Below, in pieces: positions 15,350 through 23,200 of a DNA stretch of 64,000 nucleotides (position 1 is the first letter of the stretch; each line of letters begins with the position of its first letter). The translations under genes and the position numbers were made by a program. Source of the stretch: Verrucomicrobiota bacterium (GTDB lineage: Bacteria > Verrucomicrobiota > Verrucomicrobiia > Opitutales > Opitutaceae). The notes beneath the pieces are model-generated. The model was not told the DNA's origin. It worked only from the letters and a program-made list of their open reading frames with translations, and did not search any database. Where the stretch lies: NCBI GenBank assembly GCA_023426435.1, contig JAFAAS010000021.1, positions 1-64,000 on the forward strand. Reading direction: 5' to 3'.

Positions 15350-16500
15350 TCACCGACTCACCGTCGCGCCGACGCCCGTGACGGAACGGATGTAGTCGAC
15401 CTCCGCTTCGGAATAGGGCGTGCCGTCGCCACGAAACACATCGTGATGCCACGGCTTCGGTTCCGCCGTATAGTTTTTTGTCCACGTTTCCCACGGATAG
15501 ATCGTCTGCGATTTGCCGTCGACGAGCCCCCAGTGAAACGCACCGACGCTGGCCCGCTTCAGATCGCCGAGAATCGGATCGAACCGGCTGCCTGGGCCAC
15601 GCGCCATATACTCCGTGCACCAAATCGGCCGGTCGAACTCGGCTTTCATTTCCGCCACCTGCTTCGCCATGTTTTCCGGCGGCGCGTAGTTGTGGAAACT
15701 GATCACATCCGAGTTCGCCAACATGAACTGATAGATGGGCGGATTGCGCTTCCACCCATCGTAGTCGAGCCAGATGCCGGCGGTGAGCGGCTGCGACGGC
15801 GCCACCTCGCGCGCCCACCGAAACGCTTTTCGAGCAACGTGAGTGCGGCGGCGGCTTTGTTCGGCAGCTCGATTCCGCCATAGGCGTCGGTGTTCGGATT
15901 GTCGGGCTCGTTGAACAAATCCCAACCGAGAATGCGCGGATCGTCCTTGAAGCGGCGCAGCACGCCTTGCACGTAGGGCTTCAGCGCGTCGTGCCGCGCG
16001 GGATCGCGCAGAATCTCGCGGCCCGGTGACTGCACCCACCCACTGTTGTGAACGAACGGACGCGGCGGCCGCTGCGGCCCCAGATACGGGTGCGGGTCCC
16101 ACACGCCGTCGAAAAAAACGAAGAGGATCTTGATCTGGTGACGCTCCGCGACGTCGAGGAATTGCTCGATTCGCTGCAGGAAGCCGGGCGCATCCTGCTG
16201 CCAGAGCAAATCGTGCAGGAACACGCGCATCGCGTTGAAGCCGACGTCCGACGCCCACCCGAACTCCTGATCGATCGTCTCCAAATCGAACGTCGCCGCC
16301 TGCCACATCTCAAGTTGGTTAATAGCCGTGCGCGGCACGTAGTTCGCGCCCACCGGCCAGGCGTGCTCGGCCGCCCAGGTGTTGACGCGCGCCTCGGTCC
16401 AGCGACCGGGGACGGTGAGATTCGCCGCGATACCGACCGCCGGCACAAACGCGCACAGCACCCAGCCAGCGAGATAAAGGAGAGAACGGAGCTTTGCCAT
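15350..16500 (-). pseudogene. secreted GH5-like glycoside hydrolase, frameshifted
   Basis: Two overlapping frames make one protein. The N-terminal part (from 16500) has a signal peptide, MAKLRSLLYLAGWVLCAFVP, then GANYVPRTAINQLEMW, a TIM barrel with FNAMRVFLHDLLW and FDGVWDPHPY, and the acid/base motif LGWDLFNEPDNPN. The C-terminal part, in another frame, continues AFRWAREVAPSQPLTAG, DVISFHNYAPPENM and the nucleophile motif PIWCTEYMARG, and ends at 15350. The join is near 15826-15830: inserting one G to read AAG-GCG instead of AAGCG restores TLLEKAFRWARE. Either the gene is broken by a 1-bp deletion or the base is a sequencing error; both halves are otherwise well conserved. Probable role: extracellular glucan or mannan hydrolase. 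Confidence 0.8.
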
Positions 16501-16827
16501 ATCGGGGAGGAGGTTTGGGGTTACCGCCGGCACCCGGGAGCGAAACAGCGTAGCTTCGTCGTTGCGAGGCTTCATCGGGTAAACGGAAACATCGACCGAC
16601 TCCGCACGGTTCACGGGCTGGAAGGACGCTCATCGGACTCCTCCGGGAAATCGGTTGAGCCCCACCCCGTCCGCTGCCGCGCAGAAAGCATCTCCGCCAA
16701 TTCGACAGCGTTGATACCAGCGTCTCGCTCCCCGCCCCCGCCAACAACGCACAGCTGAATCTTCTGCAGGAGCGGCTTTACGCCGCGATGTCCGCCCGGC
16801 TTTACACCACGACCAAGACCTTTGGCC
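16501..16827. other. intergenic region upstream of the glycoside hydrolase
   Basis: 327 bp without a credible gene. It holds the region upstream of the glycoside hydrolase (5' end at 16500) and, around 16770-16800, a short palindrome with GGAGCGGCTTTACGCCGC followed by a degenerate second copy (GCCCGGCTTTACACC). These resemble other dispersed palindromes of this window. Confidence 0.45.
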
Positions 16828-17247
16828 TCACTCCACCACCCGCAGCCCGAGCTTCTTCGCCGCCACCACCATCCGCTTATCCCGGCTAAACAGCGGTCCC
16901 GCTTCCAAACCCGCAAACGTCGCGAGGTGAATCGCGTCGAGCGTTCGCAAGGGCACCTCCGGATGGACCACCGCCATGATCTCCGCGGCATCGCGCACCA
17001 CGACGGCATCCAACCGCACCAACTCCACCACGTCGTCCACCAACAGCTGCTCGAACATCTCCCAGACGCGCATGCGGTGTTCCAGCGCGAGCGCGCCGGA
17101 ACGTTCTTTCGCGAGCAATGCCGACCACAGCTCCGCGTAGAGGAGTTCGGACGACACGATTCGGTGCCCTTCGACGATCTTCTCGCACGCCGCTGAATCC
17201 GCTTCGCGCGTGAAGAGTTTCACAACCACCGAGGTATCGAGATACAT
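16828..17247 (-). CDS. PIN-domain toxin (VapC-like RNase)
   Basis: A 139-residue PIN-domain protein. The first acidic residue of the metal site is D4 in MYLDTSVVVKLF. Others follow at E38 or E42 (SSELLYAELWSALL), in RTLDAIHLATF (about residues 101-111) and in FSRDKRMVVAAKKLGL (about 121-136). It is predicted to cleave RNA. The start lies 1 bp beyond the stop of the upstream antitoxin gene, so the two are tightly coupled. Confidence 0.9.
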   Translation of the reverse strand: MYLDTSVVVKLFTREADSAACEKIVEGHRIVSSELLYAELWSALLAKERSGALALEHRMRVWEMFEQLLVDDVVELVRLDAVVVRDAAEIMAVVHPEVPLRTLDAIHLATFAGLEAGPLFSRDKRMVVAAKKLGLRVVE

Positions 17248-17248
17248 C

Positions 17249-17578
17249 TCAATACCCGCGGTCGCGCATCTCTCGCAGCATCTCCGTCGAGTCCGGCGTC
17301 ATCGGCAGCGTCGCACGGAAATCCGCGATCGAACGCCACGGCTTCGCTCCCACCACCGGCCGGTAGCGCACGAGCATCGCCTTCGGTTCTCCGTCCGAAG
17401 TGATCACGATTTCCTCGCCTTCCGCCGCTCGCGCGAGGAGCGCCGACAACTGATCTTTCGCTTCGCGCACCGAAACTTCCGTCCGCCGTCGCAAGACGTC
17501 CGCCGCCGATTCCTCGACCGCGCCCGGGGTGATGCGCTTGCGCCGCTGGCGAAGGCCCTCCACGAGTTTCGATTTCAT
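17249..17578 (-). CDS. Phd/YefM-type antitoxin
   Basis: A 109-residue antitoxin. The Phd/YefM fold is clear from about residue 34: VSVREAKDQLSALLARAAEG, EEIVITSDGEPKAMLV. The C-terminal tail (WRSIADFRATLPMTPDSTEM) would bind the PIN toxin. The N-terminal 30 residues, rich in Lys and Arg (KLVEGLRQRRKRI), are longer than in typical Phd proteins (80-90 residues), so the true start may lie downstream. The start at 17578 is preferred over 17614, whose extra residues look non-coding. Confidence 0.85.
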   Translation of the reverse strand: MKSKLVEGLRQRRKRITPGAVEESAADVLRRRTEVSVREAKDQLSALLARAAEGEEIVITSDGEPKAMLVRYRPVVGAKPWRSIADFRATLPMTPDSTEMLREMRDRGY

Positions 17579-17711
17579 GTAGCCACACGTGGCCACATTC
17601 CCCATCGCTGTCAATCCTCGTCGCCGTCACCTTGCAAAAAATCCGCACGCGATGGCGCGTTTCTCTTCTTTTGCGCCTTTTGCGCCTCTTTGCGGCTACA
17701 GGTTTGTGCTC

Positions 17712-18746
17712 TCAGCTCCGCCGCAGCGCCCACAGCGCCTTCGCCTGCGCGATCGTCTTCTTCAACACGTCCGGCGTCAGCGCTTGTTTCGGATCGTCGC
17801 CGATTCCTTTCGCCGGCTCCACGTGCGCTTCGATGCACAACCCGTCCGCGCCATACGCCACCGCCGCCAGCGCCGCCGCCGGCACATACGAGGCCTTGCC
17901 GACCGAGTGCGAGGGATCGACCACCACCGGCGCCCAGGTTTTTTCCTTCAACAAGGGCGTGATGCTTTCGTCCGGATGATTCCGATAGCCATCCAGCGTG
18001 GGCGTCGTTCCGCGCGGACACAGGATCACGTTCGGATTCCCAAATGCCGCAATATACTCCGCCGCCGAGATGAACTCATTCAGCGGCCCCATGTGAATGC
18101 TCCGCTTCAACAACACCGCCGTCTCCGGCCGGGCCGCAATCGCCCGCCCAATCTGCCGCAGCAGCGAATAGTTCAATGCATTCCGCGCCCCCACTTGCAA
18201 CGCGCCCACACCCGCATCGAGCGCCAGCTTGATGTGCGTTTCTTCCATCACTTCCGTGTCGACCGGCAAGCCGGTGCGCCGCGACGCTTCGAGTAAAATA
18301 TCCAACGACTTCGTGTCGCCTTGAAACGTGTAAGGATTCGTCCGCGGTTTCCACACGCCGCCGCGCAACACCTGCGCTCCCGCCTCCTTCACCGCCGCCG
18401 CTGTCTCATAAAAGTAGTTGGGATTTTTCGGATCGATCGTGCACGCGCCGGCAATCACCAACAGCTCTTCACCGAGCGTCACCCCACCCATCTTGATACG
18501 GTGCGTCGCCAGATCGGATCTCTTGTCCATCAGCTTGAAGGGCGACTGGATCCGATCGATCCGTTCCACGTAATCCAGCCCTTCGAGCCGGTTGATCATC
18601 AACTCGTCCCGCTCGTCGCCCACGATCGCGTAGATCGTTCGCACCGCTCCGACAATCGGCTGAATCCGGCAGCCAAACTCCGTCACGATCGATGTGACTT
18701 CGGCGAGTTGTTCAGACGTGAGACGATTTGATTTTGGCAGGATCAT
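17712..18746 (-). CDS. aroF: 3-deoxy-7-phosphoheptulonate (DAHP) synthase
   Basis: A 344-residue type I-beta DAHP synthase catalysing the first step of aromatic amino acid biosynthesis. The N-terminal 70 residues form an ACT-like (ferredoxin-like) regulatory domain, MILPKSNRLTSEQLAEVT to about EGLDYVERI. The barrel has LRGGVWKPRTNPYTFQG, the lysine-bearing VLLKRSIHMG, ILCPRGT and VVDPSHSVG. The metal/PEP loop reads IAGACTID where the family norm is AGPCS-x-E, a notable but probably tolerated variation that keeps the cysteine. The start at 18746 matches the family N-terminus. The gene is preceded by an aromatic-rich leader reading frame and an attenuator terminator, so expression is probably tuned by charged Phe/Tyr/Trp tRNA levels. 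Confidence 0.93.
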   Translation of the reverse strand: MILPKSNRLTSEQLAEVTSIVTEFGCRIQPIVGAVRTIYAIVGDERDELMINRLEGLDYVERIDRIQSPFKLMDKRSDLATHRIKMGGVTLGEELLVIAGACTIDPKNPNYFYETAAAVKEAGAQVLRGGVWKPRTNPYTFQGDTKSLDILLEASRRTGLPVDTEVMEETHIKLALDAGVGALQVGARNALNYSLLRQIGRAIAARPETAVLLKRSIHMGPLNEFISAAEYIAAFGNPNVILCPRGTTPTLDGYRNHPDESITPLLKEKTWAPVVVDPSHSVGKASYVPAAALAAVAYGADGLCIEAHVEPAKGIGDDPKQALTPDVLKKTIAQAKALWALRRS

Positions 18747-18763
18747 GACGGGATACGGTTCGA

Positions 18764-18796
18764 TAAAAACAGAAAAGCCGCCCGAAGAAGGCGGCT
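18764..18796 (-). terminator. attenuator terminator in the aroF leader
   Basis: On the minus strand AGCCGCC-TTCTTCG-GGCGGCT is followed by TTTCTGTTTTT, an intrinsic terminator lying wholly between the leader reading frame and the aroF start, 18 bp upstream of the ATG. Its 5' arm includes CCGCCTTC (18787-18794), which is the exact complement of GAAGGCGG (18842-18849) in the leader frame. Terminator and antiterminator are therefore mutually exclusive. Confidence 0.88.
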
Positions 18797-18825
18797 CTTT
18801 GCGAAGTTGAAGTTGAAATCTGGAT

Positions 18826-18909
18826 TCAGCTTTCGCCACGACCGCCTTCGGCGAGCCCGGTAAACCAAGCCGCAAAACCGAAATAAAAATAATAACCGGC
18901 AGCGATCAT
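18826..18909 (-). CDS. aromatic-rich leader peptide of the aroF attenuator
   Basis: A 27-codon frame (ATG at 18907-18909, TGA at 18826-18828). Residues 6-16 read YYFYFGFAAWF, so eight of its 27 residues are Tyr, Phe or Trp, while the remainder is Gly/Ala-rich and ends GGRGES. This is the composition expected of a leader that stalls on uncharged Phe, Tyr or Trp tRNAs. Its stop lies 14 nt past the antiterminator segment, so a ribosome reaching the stop would mask that segment and permit termination. No good ribosome-binding site is seen. A competing frame starting at 18919 runs through the terminator to 18743 and is arginine-rich; I consider it less likely. Confidence 0.75.
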   Translation of the reverse strand: MIAAGYYFYFGFAAWFTGLAEGGRGES

Positions 18910-18922
18910 CGAAGGTCATTGA

Positions 18923-18949
18923 AGTGTCCTTGCCGAGCGCGCTTGTCAA
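18923..18949 (-). promoter_or_regulatory. candidate promoter of the aroF leader
   Basis: A consensus -35 hexamer TTGACA (complement of 18944-18949) lies just upstream of the leader. The best -10 candidate is GACACT (18923-18928) at a short 15-bp spacing. This would place the transcription start within about 10 nt of the leader ATG. The -10 is weak, so the exact start is uncertain. Confidence 0.45.
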
Positions 18950-19041
18950 CGCACGGTTCTCTCCGCCAATCGCCAAGATTCCCCTTGCTTCGCTTTCTCC
19001 GCGTCCTTTACTCCCGACCCTTTAACCAACTCGCAACCATC

Positions 19042-19272
19042 ATGGCTCGAATCTGTGCAATCACCGGTCGCCGCCCCTCCAAGGGCTCGATCATCAACCG
19101 CAAAGGCCAGTCCAAGAAGAGCGGCGGCATCGGCACCCACGTGACCAGCATCACGAAGCGCAAGTTTCGCCCGAATCTTCAGCGCATCCGCGTGAAGCTC
19201 CCGAACGGCGGCACCAAGCGCATGCTGGTCTCCGTCAAGGCCCTCAAAGCCGGCCTCGTCACCAAGGCCTAA
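19042..19272 (+). CDS. rpmB: 50S ribosomal protein L28
   Basis: 76 residues, the usual length for L28. MARICAITGRRPSKGSIINR is followed by RKFRPNLQRIRVKLPNGGTK and a C-terminal VSVKALKAGLVTK. It has no zinc-binding cysteine pair, so it is the Zn-independent form. The gene is a single-gene unit divergent from aroF and ends in a strong terminator. Confidence 0.97.
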   Translation: MARICAITGRRPSKGSIINRKGQSKKSGGIGTHVTSITKRKFRPNLQRIRVKLPNGGTKRMLVSVKALKAGLVTKA

Positions 19273-19299
19273 GCGCTTCAAAGCTCTCTCAACTTCCCG

Positions 19300-19326
19300 C
19301 CCGCGAACGACCTTCGCGGGCTTTTT
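19300..19326 (+). terminator. rpmB terminator
   Basis: CCCGCGAA / TTCGCGGG, an 8-bp stem with a 5-nt loop, followed by CTTTTTC. Confidence 0.9.
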
Positions 19327-19344
19327 CGTGCCCGAAAACCATCG

Positions 19345-19410
19345 CCCGCGAAACACCCGAAAGCCGCGAACTTTGCTCGGTCATCTTAGCGCCCTTTCGC
19401 GTGTTGCGGG
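19345..19410. repeat. imperfect inverted repeat between rpmB and fabF
   Basis: The left arm CCCGCGAAACACCCGAAAG (19345-19363) pairs imperfectly with the right arm CTTTCGCGTGTTGCGGG (19394-19410). It resembles the CGCGAAG repeat class and lies between two convergent genes. Confidence 0.5.
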
Positions 19411-19419
19411 GGCGACCTG

Positions 19420-20670
19420 TCACACCGCCCGAAACACCGCCGCCGCGTTCTGCCCACCGAATCCGAGGTTATTGCTCAACACCGTTCGCACTTTCGCTTC
19501 GCGCGCCTGATTCGGCACATAGTCCAAATCGCATTCCGGATCCGCGTTCACCAAATTGATCGTCGGCGCAATCTTTCCGGTCTGGATCGTTTTCGCGCAG
19601 ATCACCGACTCGATCCCGCCGGCCGCACCCAACAGATGCCCGGTCATCGACTTCGTCGAACTCACCGCGAGTTTCTGCGCGTGCTCGCCGAACACTTTCT
19701 TGATCGCGAGCGTCTCGAACTTGTCGTTGTAAGGCGTGCTCGTGCCGTGCGCGTTGATGTAGTCGACCGTTTCCGGCGCCACGCCTGCACTCGCCAGCGC
19801 GCGCTTCATCGCCATCGACAGCCCTTTTCCATCCGGATCCGGCTGCGTGATGTGAAACGCATCACACGTCGCCGCATAGCCCGCCAGCTCACAATAGATT
19901 CTCGCCCCACGCGCCTGCGCATGTTCGAGCGTCTCCAAAACCAGGATACCCGCCCCCTCGCCCATCACAAAGCCGTCGCGCTCCAAATCGAACGGCCGGC
20001 TCGCCGTCTGCGGCGAGTCATTGCGCGTGCTCATCGCCTTCATCGAACAAAAGCTCGCATACGCAAAGGGCGTGATCGATGCCTCGCTGCCGCCCGCAAT
20101 CATCACGTCGACGTCGCCGCGCCGGATCGCATGCGCCGCCTCGCCAATCGCGTGCGTCCCCGTCGCGCACGCCGACACCAAGCCAAAATTCGGGCCGCGC
20201 GCCCCGATCTCGATCGCCACCAATCCCGAGCACATGTTGCCGATCAGCGAGGGAATCGTGAAGGGCGACACCTTTCTCGGCCCGCGCTCGGCCAGCACCT
20301 TCAACTGCGATTCATACGTATACATTCCGCCGATACCGGAGCCGATCATCACGCCCACCCGATCGCCATCCTCGCGCGCGGGATCGAGCCCCGCGTCCTT
20401 GATCGCCTGCTTCGCCGCCACAAATCCGAAATGCGTGTAGCGATCGTTCCGCCGCGCCTCTTTGGGATCCATGTGCTGCGCCGCTTCCCACCCGCGCACT
20501 TCCGCTCCGATCTGACACGGATACTCCGCCGGATCGAAAAGCGACACGCGATCGATGCCGCATTTGCCGGCCAGCAGGCTCGACCAGAATGACTCCACGT
20601 CGTGGCCCAGCGAGGTGACGACACCAAGTCCGGTTACAACGACGCGACGTGAGGATGCAGGATATTCCAT
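19420..20670 (-). CDS. fabF: 3-oxoacyl-[acyl-carrier-protein] synthase II
   Basis: A 416-residue condensing enzyme of type II fatty acid synthesis. The catalytic triad is complete: C168 in [16 protein letters not shown]308 in [11 protein letters not shown] and H345 in [13 protein letters not shown]. The N-terminus ([15 protein letters not shown]) and C-terminus ([16 protein letters not shown]) are canonical. It follows acpP in the same direction but is separated from it by an intrinsic terminator, so fabF is likely transcribed by readthrough or from its own promoter. Confidence 0.96.
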   Translation of the reverse strand: MEYPASSRRVVVTGLGVVTSLGHDVESFWSSLLAGKCGIDRVSLFDPAEYPCQIGAEVRGWEAAQHMDPKEARRNDRYTHFGFVAAKQAIKDAGLDPAREDGDRVGVMIGSGIGGMYTYESQLKVLAERGPRKVSPFTIPSLIGNMCSGLVAIEIGARGPNFGLVSACATGTHAIGEAAHAIRRGDVDVMIAGGSEASITPFAYASFCSMKAMSTRNDSPQTASRPFDLERDGFVMGEGAGILVLETLEHAQARGARIYCELAGYAATCDAFHITQPDPDGKGLSMAMKRALASAGVAPETVDYINAHGTSTPYNDKFETLAIKKVFGEHAQKLAVSSTKSMTGHLLGAAGGIESVICAKTIQTGKIAPTINLVNADPECDLDYVPNQAREAKVRTVLSNNLGFGGQNAAAVFRAV

Positions 20671-20697
20671 GAGTGACGGTGCGAAGCGCGAAACTCC

Positions 20698-20751
20698 AAA
20701 AACAAAAAGGCGTTCTGCCAGAGATTTCCGTCAGGAAACAGGCAGAACGCC
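20698..20751 (-). terminator. terminator between acpP and fabF
   Basis: On the minus strand GGCGTTCTGCC / GGCAGAACGCC is an 11-bp perfect stem around a 21-nt loop, followed by TTTTTGTTTTT. It lies between two genes of the same orientation and would reduce fabF transcription relative to acpP, consistent with the much larger need for ACP. Confidence 0.88.
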
Positions 20752-20770
20752 GGAAAAGGAAAACGCGTGA

Positions 20771-21034
20771 TTAGGCCTGACCCGCCTTGCCCTTGATGTA
20801 GTCGATCACCTGGCCGACGGTTTGCAGCTTCTCGGCGTCAGACTCGGGAATCTCACCCTTGATCTCGTCCTTGAATTCTTCCTCGAAGGCCATGATCAGC
20901 TCGACGGTGTCGAGCGAATCGGCGCCAAGATCGTCCAAAAACGAGGCGGTCGGCGTCACCTGCTCTTCGTTCACGTTGAGCTGGTTGACGATGATCTCCT
21001 TGACGCGTTGTTCGATGGTTTTTTGGTCGGCCAT
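20771..21034 (-). CDS. acpP: acyl carrier protein
   Basis: 87 residues. The phosphopantetheine attachment serine is S40 in [20 protein letters not shown]. The protein is acidic with the usual four-helix pattern; the C-terminus [19 protein letters not shown] is typical. The start at 21034 ([14 protein letters not shown]) is chosen over the longer frame at 21079, whose extra residues do not belong to the family. It lies 41 bp downstream of fabG. Confidence 0.97.
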   Translation of the reverse strand: MADQKTIEQRVKEIIVNQLNVNEEQVTPTASFLDDLGADSLDTVELIMAFEEEFKDEIKGEIPESDAEKLQTVGQVIDYIKGKAGQA

Positions 21035-21075
21035 GATTGGTAAAAAGATGCGGAGCGCTAGTGGCTGGGCAGACT

Positions 21076-21825
21076 TCACATCGCCATGCCGCCGTCAACG
21101 GCAAAAACTTGCCCCGTGATGTAGCCCGCTTCCTCAGAACACAAATACGCCGTCATGTTCGCGATGTCCGCCGCCTCGCCGAATTTTTTCAACGGCACCG
21201 CCTCCAAAATTTTCCCGGCCACCTCCGGATTATTCACGAAATCCGTCGTCATGTCCGTTTTGATAAATCCGGGCGCCACCGCATTTACCGTCACACTCCG
21301 GCTCGCGAATTCCCGCGCCAGCGTCTTCGTCAGCCCAACCATTCCCGCCTTCGCCGCCGAATAATTCGCCTGCCCCGCATTCCCCATAAGGCCGCTTACG
21401 GAGGTGATGTTTACGATGCGCCCCCAGCGCGCCCGCGTCATCGGTCGCGCCAGCGCTTTCGTCCAATGGAAGCAGCTCGTGAGATTCGTCGAGATCACGT
21501 CGTTCCAATCCGCATCGCTCATCCGAAACAACAGCCCGTCGCGCGTGATGCCGGCGTTGTTCACCAGGATGTCGATCACGGGAAACTCCTTCAACAGCTC
21601 CTCCGCCGCCTTCGTAATCGCCGCCCCATCCGCCACGTCCACCGCGAGCGCTTTCGCCTTCCCGCCCGCCGCCGTAATCGCCGCCGCCGCCGCACCGCAG
21701 GAATCCGCGGACTTCGACACGCAGATCACCGTCACGCCGTGACGCGCGAGAGTTTCAGCGATGGCTTTGCCGATGCCGCGTCCGGCGCCGGTCACGAGTG
21801 CAGTGCGATTAGTGAACGTAAGCAT
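21076..21825 (-). CDS. fabG: 3-oxoacyl-[acyl-carrier-protein] reductase
   Basis: A 249-residue SDR enzyme reducing 3-ketoacyl-ACP with NADPH. The nucleotide loop TGAGRGIG lies at residues 12-19, with [14 protein letters not shown] (about 89-102) and the catalytic S142, Y155 and K159 in ITSVSG and [10 protein letters not shown]. It is the first gene of the fabG-acpP-fabF group. A long hairpin repeat lies directly upstream. Confidence 0.96.
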   Translation of the reverse strand: MLTFTNRTALVTGAGRGIGKAIAETLARHGVTVICVSKSADSCGAAAAAITAAGGKAKALAVDVADGAAITKAAEELLKEFPVIDILVNNAGITRDGLLFRMSDADWNDVISTNLTSCFHWTKALARPMTRARWGRIVNITSVSGLMGNAGQANYSAAKAGMVGLTKTLAREFASRSVTVNAVAPGFIKTDMTTDFVNNPEVAGKILEAVPLKKFGEAADIANMTAYLCSEEAGYITGQVFAVDGGMAM

Positions 21826-21834
21826 GAGGAAAAT

Positions 21835-21922
21835 GTAGCGAGTAGTGAGTAGCGGGTAGCGAGTAGAAAATTTCGTCCGCCGCAGCTCCCCTACTCGCTA
21901 CGCGCTACTCACTACTCGCTAC
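21835..21922. repeat. long hairpin of GAGTAGC-type heptamers
   Basis: Two 32-nt arms (21835-21866 and 21891-21922) are reverse complements with a single mismatch (31/32) and enclose a 24-nt loop. Each arm is built of degenerate 7-bp units of GAGTAGC/GAGTAGT type. It fills the gap between the divergent starts of fabG and the stop of the reductase gene. A sister element is at 24797-24925. Confidence 0.9.
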
Positions 21923-21930
21923 TTCCAAAA

Positions 21931-23100
21931 TCAATACACATCCCGCTGATACCGCCGCTCCTTCTTCATCTGCTTCACATACTCCGCCGCCGCCGCCGGC
22001 TCCATCCCACCGTGCAGCGCGATGATCCCGTGCAACGCCACGTCCACGTCCTTCGCCATGCGCTTCGCATCGCCGCACACGTAGAAATGCCCGCCGTCCT
22101 TGATCCACGCCCATAGCTCCGCCGCATTCTCACGCATCCGGTCCTGCACATAGATCTTGTGCTCCTGATCCCGCGAAAACGCCAAATCCAGCCGCGCAAT
22201 CTTTCCTTCACGCAACCACGCCTCCCACTCTTCCTCATACAGGAAATCCGTCGCGCGTCGCTGGTCGCCGAAAAACACCCAGTTCCTTCCCGTCGCGCCA
22301 CTCGCGATCCGATCCTGCACAAACGCCCGAAACGGCGCGATGCCCGTTCCCGGCCCCACCATGATCGCGTCCTTCGATCCATCTTCCGGCGGACCGAAAT
22401 GCGAATGCGAAACAAACACCGGCATCTGCGTCGTGCCCACCTGCACGCGATCCGCCAGATACGTCGAGCACACCCCCACGCGTTCCCGGTTGTTCGTCTG
22501 ATAACGCACCACCGCCACCGTCAAATGCACGTCCGTCGGATGCACCTTCGGCGACGAGGCGATCGAATAAAGCCGCGGCATCAACTTCCGCAGATGATCC
22601 ACAAACTCCTGCGGCGTCAGCTTCGCGCTCGGAAACTCCGTCAACACATCCACGAAATGCCGCTCCTCCAAAAACGCCGTCAGCACCGGCTTCGACTCCG
22701 GCGCCAGCAGCCCCGTCAACCTCGCCTGCTCCGCCGCATCCGTCGCCTTCGCCGCCAGCGTGTTCACGATCTTCGTCGTCGGTCCCGACAGCGCCAGCCG
22801 CGCCGTCAACGCCTCGCGCAACGTAATCGGCTCCGCCAATTTCAACATCGCCGGCGACACCCGCTCCTCGCCCGTCGCGCCCAGCCGCTCCAGGAGTTCC
22901 TCCACCTCCGAGTCACGATTTCTCGGATACACCCCGAGCGAGTCGCCCGCCTTGTAGTGCAACCCGCTGCCCGCGAGGCTCACCACGAAGTGCCGCGTCT
23001 CCTTCGCCGATCCGGGTTTCGTCAACAACCGGTTCTCCGTCACACACGCCGGGAAGGGATGATCTTTTGAAAACGTCGAACTTTCCGCAGGATTTGACAT
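21931..23100 (-). CDS. sulfite reductase flavoprotein-like FAD/NADPH reductase (CysJ-like without flavodoxin domain)
   Basis: A 389-residue ferredoxin-reductase-type protein of the CysJ / cytochrome P450 reductase class. An FAD-binding domain with its connecting insert is followed by RLYSIASSPK (FAD phosphate), GVCSTYLADR, the NADPH motif GPGTGIAPFRAFVQDR and the C-terminal YVCGDAKRMAKDVDVAL and RYQRDVY. The N-terminal FMN-flavodoxin domain of CysJ (about 200 residues) is absent. Electrons must therefore pass directly or via a separate carrier. The start at 23100 (MSNPAESSTFSKDHPF) fits domain boundaries. It is divergent from the pseudouridine synthase gene. Confidence 0.88.
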   Translation of the reverse strand: MSNPAESSTFSKDHPFPACVTENRLLTKPGSAKETRHFVVSLAGSGLHYKAGDSLGVYPRNRDSEVEELLERLGATGEERVSPAMLKLAEPITLREALTARLALSGPTTKIVNTLAAKATDAAEQARLTGLLAPESKPVLTAFLEERHFVDVLTEFPSAKLTPQEFVDHLRKLMPRLYSIASSPKVHPTDVHLTVAVVRYQTNNRERVGVCSTYLADRVQVGTTQMPVFVSHSHFGPPEDGSKDAIMVGPGTGIAPFRAFVQDRIASGATGRNWVFFGDQRRATDFLYEEEWEAWLREGKIARLDLAFSRDQEHKIYVQDRMRENAAELWAWIKDGGHFYVCGDAKRMAKDVDVALHGIIALHGGMEPAAAAEYVKQMKKERRYQRDVY

Positions 23101-23200
23101 GGCCAGCGCGCATGAAGCGCAGCCGCGCCGACTCGCGCAAGCCGCATTCCTGTCCGCAGGCTTGCAGCAGTTGCGCAATCGCACCCACTCTTCCCAACTG

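Noticed and set aside
13471..17578. A horizontally acquired island around the two toxin-antitoxin pairs
   Set aside because: No integrase, att-like repeats or clear base-composition shift is visible, and housekeeping-type trhO lies between the pairs. Individual acquisition of each pair remains possible.
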